Assembly (NCBI GenBank): GCA_032358165.1
Contig: JAALGY010000052.1
Span: 2,232,001 to 2,296,000, forward strand
Direction: 5' to 3'
DNA: 64,000 nt
Origin: Diplosphaera chodatii
Taxonomy: Eukaryota > Chlorophyta > Trebouxiophyceae > Prasiolales > Stichococcaceae
This document shows, piece after piece, positions 57,623 to 64,000 of this stretch. The stretch's first letter is position 1, and each line of letters opens with the position of its first letter. A model generated the notes under the pieces. The model saw only the letters and a program-made list of their open reading frames with translations, made no database searches and was not told where the DNA came from. Made by a program: the position numbers and the translations under genes.

Positions 57623-60600
57623 ATGCAGCCCAGCGACCGCAGCGGGCCCACGGGCAGCGCCGGTCAGCCGACCGGCGCCGGTCGTACCGGTTGTGCCCGG
57701 CGGCCCGGCTTCAGGCATCAGCACTGGCAGCGGCGGTGGCGGCCGCCGCTGGCGGCGCCGCTGGCGGCGGCGGCCCTGCTGCTGCTCAGCCTCGCGGCCT
57801 GCCCGGGGCCCGCAGCTGCAGCCGCCGGCTGCGACGGCCTGAACGTGTCGCTGTACAAGTGGGCGGACGACGCGACGGCTAAGGCGCTGGCGACGCAAAA
57901 CCGCACCAGCGTGACGCCTCAGGTGTTTACCACTCTCAGCCTGGCGCCGGGGATCCAGCCAGCCCCAGCAGCTCCCGCAGGCTACTCCTGGGCCAACGGC
58001 AGCAGGAGCACCTTCAGCATGGTCATGTCTGGGTACATCCAGGTGCGGCACCTGGGCAGAGTGTGTGCCATGTTAGCAGTCCCTGCATGCGCATGATATC
58101 AGCCCAATGAAACGCATGTTGAAGCCTGCAACCTCAGGAACTTGTGCATACTTGCCGTCCTGGTTTGGCGCTTTCGCAGAGCACAACCGCGGCGGCATAT
58201 AGCTTTCACGCGTATGTGGACGACACAATGGACGTGTACGTCAACAATCTGAAGATTGGCAGCGCCACCGCATGTACGTGGAAGAACATGGTATCTTGTC
58301 ATCGTTGATGGTGACGCCGTGTCAGTCAAGCAGTCTAGCTTGCTGTGACCCTCCGCTGTGCAGGCTGTAGGCTTGATTGACTCTGTGTTGCTGCTGGCTG
58401 CAGATTGGCCGGGTACAAACTACACATTTACTGCGAACCTGAGCATGGGACTAACGCCGTTCCGTGTGGAGTTTGGAGCCGGCGGCGTTCCAAACGGGTT
58501 CCTGCTGTACTGGTCGGGTGGCGACGCCACGGGGACATCCAGCAACTGCTCGGCACAGCTGACGGGGTCGGCGGCAAACTACATGTGTCGCGGCGTGCCC
58601 ATCCCGTCCGCTGCGCTGGCCACCTGCCTGCCGCCGCCCAGCCCACCCCTCAGCCCGCCGGTGAGCTCGCCGCCGCCGTCACCACCGCCGAGTCCTCCGC
58701 CTTCGCCGCCACCCAGCCCGCCGCCGCCCTCGCCGCCGCCGCCACGGCCCCCGCCTTCACCGCCCCCAAGCCCGCCGCCACCACCACCACCTCCTCCAAG
58801 CCCACCGCCGTCCCCTCCGCTCAGCCCGCCACCATCCCCACCTCCCCCCAGCCTGCCGCCTTCGCCACCCCCAAGCCCACCCCCGCCATCACCACCTCCA
58901 CCCAGCCCGCCGCCTTCGCCACCCCCAAGCCCACCACCCCCACCACCACCTCCCCCAAGCCCGCCACCGTCCCCTCCGCCTAGCCCACCGCCACCGTCAC
59001 CGCCTCCCCCAAGCCCACCGTCATCCCCTCCGCCCAGCCCACCGTCCCCACCTCCGCCCAGCCCACCGCTGTCCCCTCCGCCTAGCCCGCCGCCGCAGCC
59101 GCCCCCCAGTCCTCCTCCGCAGCCACCGCCCAGCCCCCCGCCCAGCCCGCCGCCGCAGCCGCCGCCATTGTTGCCTGGGCCACCGCCGCCGGTGCTGGAC
59201 CCTCCGCCGCCGCAGCCCAGCAGCCCCCCGCCAAAACTGCCGCCGAGCCCGCCCCCAGCATCCGTGGAATCGCCGCCACCCGCGCCCGTGCCGGTGCCGC
59301 CAGTGATCGAGTCGCGCGAGATGTTGCCTCCTGCGGCAGGCATGCCGCCGCCATTCGGAGCTGTGGAGCAGCCACCCAGTTTTGATGACAGCCCACCAGT
59401 CTCTGGTACAAGCAGCCAGCCGCCGCCGGGTGGTCCATTACAAACACCACCAGATGCTGCAGCAGAGCCGGCGATGCCGCCGCCGGGCACACCTGCAGTC
59501 GCTGATGCATCGCAGCCGCCATCTGGACCAGGGGTGAACAGCCAGCCTCCGCCAACGGCTGCAGCAGAGCCAGGCACACCGCCGCCAGGCACACCTGCAG
59601 CTGGTGATGCACCGCAGCCGCCTTCAGCCCCAGGGGTGGACAGCCAGCCTCCGCAGGATGCTACAGCAGAGCCGCCCACGCCACCGCCAGGCACACCTGC
59701 AGTAGGTGGTGTACTGCAGCCGCCGTCAGCCCCACAGGTGGTCAGTCAGCCTCCGCAGGATGCCCTACAGCTGCAGCCGCCAGGTGCTCTGCAGCAGCTA
59801 CCACCTGATGCTGCAGGAGAGCTGGTGCAGCCGCCGCCAGGCACACCTGCGAATGGCGATGCGCCGCAGCCGCCGGCTGCCCCAGCAGTGGACGTCCAGA
59901 GCCCGCCTGGCGCTGCAGGGGCGCCGCCAGTGGTGCCGCCAGGAACACCTGCGGTTGGCGCTGCGGTGCAGCCACCGCCGTCTGCCCCTGGGTTGGACGG
60001 CCAGTCTCCGCCTGATGCCACGCAGAAGCCGCCGGCTGCTGAAGTGAGCAGTCTGCCGCCAGGCACACCCGCGTCTGCCGCAGCACAGCCGCCCCCCGGC
60101 AGCGAGCCGCCGCCAGACGCCCTGCTGCAGCCGCCACCTGGCATCGCAACCATGGCGCCCTTCGTGCCGCCAGTCGGCACCGCCAACGGCACCCCGCCGG
60201 CCGCGCCGCCACCTGAGGGCGTACTCCTGCCGCCACCTGCATCCCCTGATGCCCCCCAGCAGCCGCAGGGTCCATTGCCGGGAGAGGGTGGTGACAGCCT
60301 GCCACCGCCGGCACCACTGTCGTTGCCATCCCCGCTGCCGCCAGCAGCGCCGGAAGCTGGGCAGGCGCCTCCAGACAGCCCGGGCGCCAGCGCACTGCAG
60401 CCGCCGCTGCTGCAGGCGCTGCCGAGCCAGCCGCCGCCTCCGCCGCCGCTGCCGGACGGCATTCGACCTGCTGCCGGAGAACGTCAGCGTGCCGGACGGC
60501 ACCAGCTCCACGGGTCTGATATGGAACGGCTTCTTCGTTGTCACTGGCGGCATCTACAGCGACACCATCGTGTCGCCGCCCAATGTTATCACCAATCTGG

Positions 60601-63600
60601 GCGGCGGCAACGCCACGGTGACCACCCACTGCCATTTTGTACCACGTGGCTTCCCGATATTGTATCAGTGTTGTCACGAATGCATGGTAAAGCATCTGCG
60701 TACTCACAGGACTGCAGCTGCTGCTCAAGCTCTGTTCGCGCCTCAAGGTGGGGGTTGTGTCTGTTTGCAGGTGGGCATGGTTCCCGGCGATGCCCCTCCT
60801 GCAGGCTCAGCCATGCCGAAGTGGGACCTCGTGTCGCTCTACATGAGCTCTGTGACGGCGGTGCGGCTGGATGTCACCCTGATAGCGTGGCGGGACGGAG
60901 TGGAGGCGGGCAGCCTTGTCGTCACGCTGCTGGCCGCGGAACCAAAGCAGTTCGTGGAGCTGCCCGACAGCTTCCGCAGCATCGACGGCGTCACCTTTGT
61001 CCCGCAAGCGCAGCCGGCGGCCCGCCGCTTGTGGCGACGCCGGCGCCTGCTCCAGGCTGACGCCACACAGTTCACCGTGGATGACATGACGCTTGCAGCG
61101 TCGGCTCCATCGCCGCCCCCACCTGCAATGTCGGGCGTGCCTCCGCCGGACGCCCTGCAGCAGCCGCCGCCGGATGCTGCAGCAGAGCCAGGCACACCGC
61201 CGCCAGGCACACCTGCAGCTGGTGATGCACCGCAGCCGCCTTCAGCCCCAGGGGTGGACAGCCAGCCACCGCCAGATGCTGCAGCAGAGCCAGGCACGCT
61301 GCCGCCAGGCACACCTGCAGCTGGCGACACACCACAGCCGCCTCCAGCCCCAGGGGTGGACAGCCAGCCTCCGCCAGATGCTGCAGCAGAGCCAGGCACA
61401 CCGCCGCCAGGCACACCTGCAGCTGGTGATGCACCGCAGCCGCCCTCAGCCCCAGGGGTGGACAGCCAGCCACCGCCGAATGCCCTGCAGCAGCCACCGC
61501 CAGATGCTGCAGCAGAGCCAGGCACACCGCCGCCAGGCACACCTGCAGCTGGTGATGCTCCGCAGCCGCCTTCCGCCCCAGGGGTGGACAGCCAGTCGCC
61601 GCCGAATGCTGCAGCAGAGCCAGGCACACCGCCGCCAGGCACACCTGCAGCTGGTGATGCACCGCAGCCGCCCTCAGCCCCAGGGGTGGACAGCCAGCCA
61701 CCGCCGGATGCCCTGCAGCAGCCACCGCCAGATGCTGCAGCAGAGCCAGGCACGGCGCCGCCAGGCACACCTGCAGCTGGCGATGCACCGCAGCCGCCTA
61801 CAGCCCCAGGGGTGGACAGCCAGCCACCGCCGGATGCCCTGCAGCAGTCACCGCCAGATGCTGCAGCAGAGCCAGGCACGCCGCCGCCAGGCACACCTGC
61901 AGCTGGCGATGCACCGCAGCCGCCCTCGGCCCCAGGGGTGGACAGCCAGCCGCCGCCGGATGCTGCAGCAGAGCCAGGGACACCGCCGCCAGGCACACCT
62001 GCAGCTGGTGATGCTCCGCAGCCGCCCTCAGCCCCAGGGGTGGACAGCCAGCCACCGCCGGATGCCCTGCAGCAGTCACCGCCAGATGCTGCAGCAGAGC
62101 CAGGCACGCCGCCGCCAGGCACACCTGCAGCTGGCGATGCACCGCAGCCGCCCTCGGCCCCAGGGGTGGACAGCCAGCCGCCGCCGGATGCTGCAGCAGA
62201 GCCAGGGACACCGCCGCCAGGCACACCTGCAGCTGGTGATGCTCCGCAGCCGCCCTCAGCCCCAGGGGTGGACAGCCAGCCACCGCCGGATGCCCTGCAG
62301 CAGTCACCGCCAGATGCTGCAGCAGAGCCAGGCACGCCGCCGCCAGGCACACCTGCAGCTGGCGATGCACCGCAGCCGCCCTCGGCCCCAGGGGTGGACA
62401 GCCAGCCGCCGCCGGATGCTGCAGCAGAGCCTGGCACGCCGCCGCCAGGCACACCTGCAGCTGGCGATGCACCGCAGCCGCCCTCGGCCCCAGGGGTGGA
62501 CAGCCAGCCGCCGCCGGATGCTGCAGCAGAGCCTGGCACGCCGCCGCCAGGCACACCTGCAGCTGGCGACACACCACAGCCGCCTTCCGCCCCAGGGGTG
62601 GACAGCCAGCAGCCGCCGGATGCTGCAGCAGAGCCAGGGACACCGCCGCCAGGCACACCTGCAGCTGATGATGCTCCGCAGCCGCCCTCAGCCCCAGGGG
62701 TGGACAGCCAGCCACCGCCGGATGCCCTGCAGCAGTCACCGCCAGATGCTGCAGCAGAGCCAGGCACGCCGCCGCCAGGCACACCTGCAGCTGGCGATGC
62801 ACCGCAGCCGCCCTCGGCCCCAGGGGTGGACAGCCAGCCGCCGCCGGATGCTGCAGCAGAGCCTGGCACGCCGCCGCCAGGCACACCTGCAGCTGGTGAT
62901 GCACCGCAGCCGCCTTCAGCCCCAGGGGTGGACAGCCCGCCGCCGCAGGATGCCCTGCAGCAGCCACCGCCGGATGCTGCAGCAGAGCCAGGCACACCGC
63001 CGCCCGGCACACCTGCAGCTGGTGATGCACCGCAGCCGCCTTCAGCCCCAGGGGTGGACAGCCCGCCGCCGCAGGATGCCCTGCAGCAGCCACCGCCGGA
63101 TGCTGCAGCAGAGCCAGGCACACCGCCGCCAGGCACACCTGCAGCTGGTGATGCTCCGCAGCCGCCCTCAGCCCCAGGGTTGGACAGCCAGCCACCGCCG
63201 GATGCCCTGCAGCAGTCACCGCCAGATGCTGCAGCAGAGCCAGGCACACCGCCGCCAGGCACACCTGCAGCTGGTGATGCACCGCAGCCGCCCTCGGCCC
63301 CAGGGGTGGACAGCCAGCCGCCGCCGGATGCTGCAGCAGAGCCTGGCACGCCGGCGCCAGGCACACCTGCAGCTGGTGATGCACCGCAGCCGCCTTCAGC
63401 CCCAGGGGTGGACAGCCCGCCGCCGCAGGATGCCCTGCAGCAGCCACCGCCGGATGCTGCAGCAGAGCCTGGCACGCCGCCGCCAGGCACACCTGCAGCT
63501 GGTGATGCACCGCAGCCGCCCTCAGCCCCAGGGGTGGACAGCCAGTCACCGCCGGATGCTGCAGCAGAGCCAGGCACACCGCCGCCAGGCACACCTGCAC

Positions 63601-64000
63601 CTGGTGATGCTCTGCAGCCGCCCTCAGCCCCAGGGGTGGACAGCCAGCCACCGCCGGATGCCCTGCAGCAGTCACCGCCAGATGCTGCAGCAGAGCCAGG
63701 CACGCCGCCGCCAGGCACACCTGCAGCTGGCGATGCACCGCAGCCGCCTACAGCCCCAGGGGTGGACAGCCAGCAGCCGCCGGATGCTGCAGCAGAGCCA
63801 GGGACACCGCCGCCAGGCACACCTGCAGCTGGTGATGCTCTGCAGCCGCCCTCAGCTCTAGGGGTGGACAGCCAGCCACCGCCGGATGCCCTGCAGCAGC
63901 CACCGCCGGATGCTGCAGCAGAGCCAGGCACGCCGCCGCCAGGCACACCTGCAGCTGGTGATGCTCCGCAGCCGCCCTCAGCCCCAGGGGTGGACAGCCA
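57623..64000 (+). CDS. secreted PA14-domain, proline-rich cell-wall type glycoprotein (3' end outside window)
   Basis: Exons 57623-58042, 58180-58273 and 58404 onward join in phase. The N-terminus has a long hydrophobic signal ([20 protein letters not shown]). A PA14-like beta domain follows (SFHAYVDDTMDVYVNNLKIG; YTFTANLSMGLTPFRVEF; GFLLYWSGG). A hydroxyproline-type SPPP/PPSPPP module of about 180 residues comes next (about 58630-59200), then PPPGTPA-type repeats to about 60460. A second globular domain (60462-60617 joined to 60771 onward) reads FDLLPENVSVP, IWNGFFVV, VSPPNVITNLGG and TQFTVDDMTL, resembling secreted beta-sandwich domains of the FDDL...DDL type. Tandem proline-rich repeats then run to the window end. 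The frame before 60460 and after 60462 differs by +1 with no obvious intron. It is probably an extracellular matrix protein of green algae; the repeats may be O-glycosylated. Confidence 0.7.
61150..64000 (+). repeat. coding tandem repeat, 102-bp and 126-bp units (34 and 42 aa)
   Basis: About 25 units encode PGTPPPGTPAAGDAPQPPSA plus PGVDSQPPPDAAAE. The 126-bp form has an extra PPPDALQQ (24 bp). Adjacent short and long units form a 228-bp higher-order unit, starting at 61836, 62064 and 62292. Older, more diverged copies occur at about 59440-60100. All lengths are multiples of 3, so the frame is kept. The array runs off the window. Confidence 0.9.

Noticed and set aside
61093..63861. Plus-strand 922-codon Gln/Arg/Ser-rich ORF
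   Set aside because: It is the second frame of the same tandem repeat. The proline-rich frame is the one joined to the conserved upstream domain.
60839..63946. Minus-strand 1,035-codon Gly/Ser-rich ORF
   Set aside because: It is the reverse complement of the proline-rich repeat. No start context or non-repeat domain supports it; its non-repeat end is antisense to the FDDL-type domain.
1..64000. CRISPR arrays, bacterial operons, viral or toxin genes
   Set aside because: No regularly spaced direct repeats with unique spacers, no polycistronic bacterial gene order, and no recognisable viral or toxin gene were found.

Overview
The window looks like nuclear DNA of a green alga (Chlorophyta). It is GC-rich and intron-dense, with short exons mostly bounded by GT..AG, and it carries many CAG/CTG and CTT microsatellites. 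It encodes plastid-directed proteins (elongation factor G, HCF136/Ycf48, LarB-like), spliceosome proteins (PRP38-type, Sm-G) and a hydroxyproline-rich cell-wall type protein. No bacterial operons are present. Exon chains were assembled by hand, and each recognised gene was accepted only when splice phases stayed consistent and the spliced protein matched family motifs.

Layout. 1-3.5 kb: coding-looking plus-strand sequence that I could not resolve. 4.9-14.1 kb: one large plus-strand gene that I splice into 30 phase-consistent exons (about 1,644 aa), with an OTU-like cysteine protease region, an internal ubiquitin-like domain and a 2A-like peptide motif; this is the most unusual locus here. 14.2-14.6 kb: a CTT-rich repeat array. 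14.8-16.2 kb: the end of another plus-strand gene. 16.2-19.6 kb: minisatellite and unresolved sequence. 19.7-20.6 kb: a small membrane protein. 21.6-24.3 kb (minus): PRP38-family splicing factor with an RD-rich tail. 24.8-31.1 kb (minus): 19-exon exostosin (GT47) glycosyltransferase with a Cys-rich EGF-like stalk. 31.9-34.5 kb (plus): ZCCHC10-like zinc-knuckle protein. 35.0-37.4 kb (minus): intronless plastid EF-G. 37.9-40.4 kb (plus): LarB-like protein. 41.1-41.3 kb (minus): Sm-G. 41.8-42.6 kb (minus): PEN-2 gamma-secretase subunit. 43.1-46.5 kb (plus): HCF136. 47.1-51.4 kb (plus): malonyl-CoA synthetase type acyl-activating enzyme. 51.7-53.7 kb (minus): LOG-family phosphoribohydrolase. 53.9 kb (minus): intron-containing tRNA-Met. 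54.3-56.7 kb (minus): pfkB sugar/nucleoside kinase. 57.6 kb to the window edge (plus): PA14-domain, proline-rich wall protein ending in a large tandem repeat.

Several neighbours are divergent pairs with 0.5-0.9 kb between start codons (EF-G/LarB, PEN-2/HCF136, GT47/ZCCHC10, pfkB/PA14), so shared promoters are likely. At least five introns in four genes appear to use GC donors. Limits: 5' exons, UTRs and promoters are not proven, and no database search was possible.
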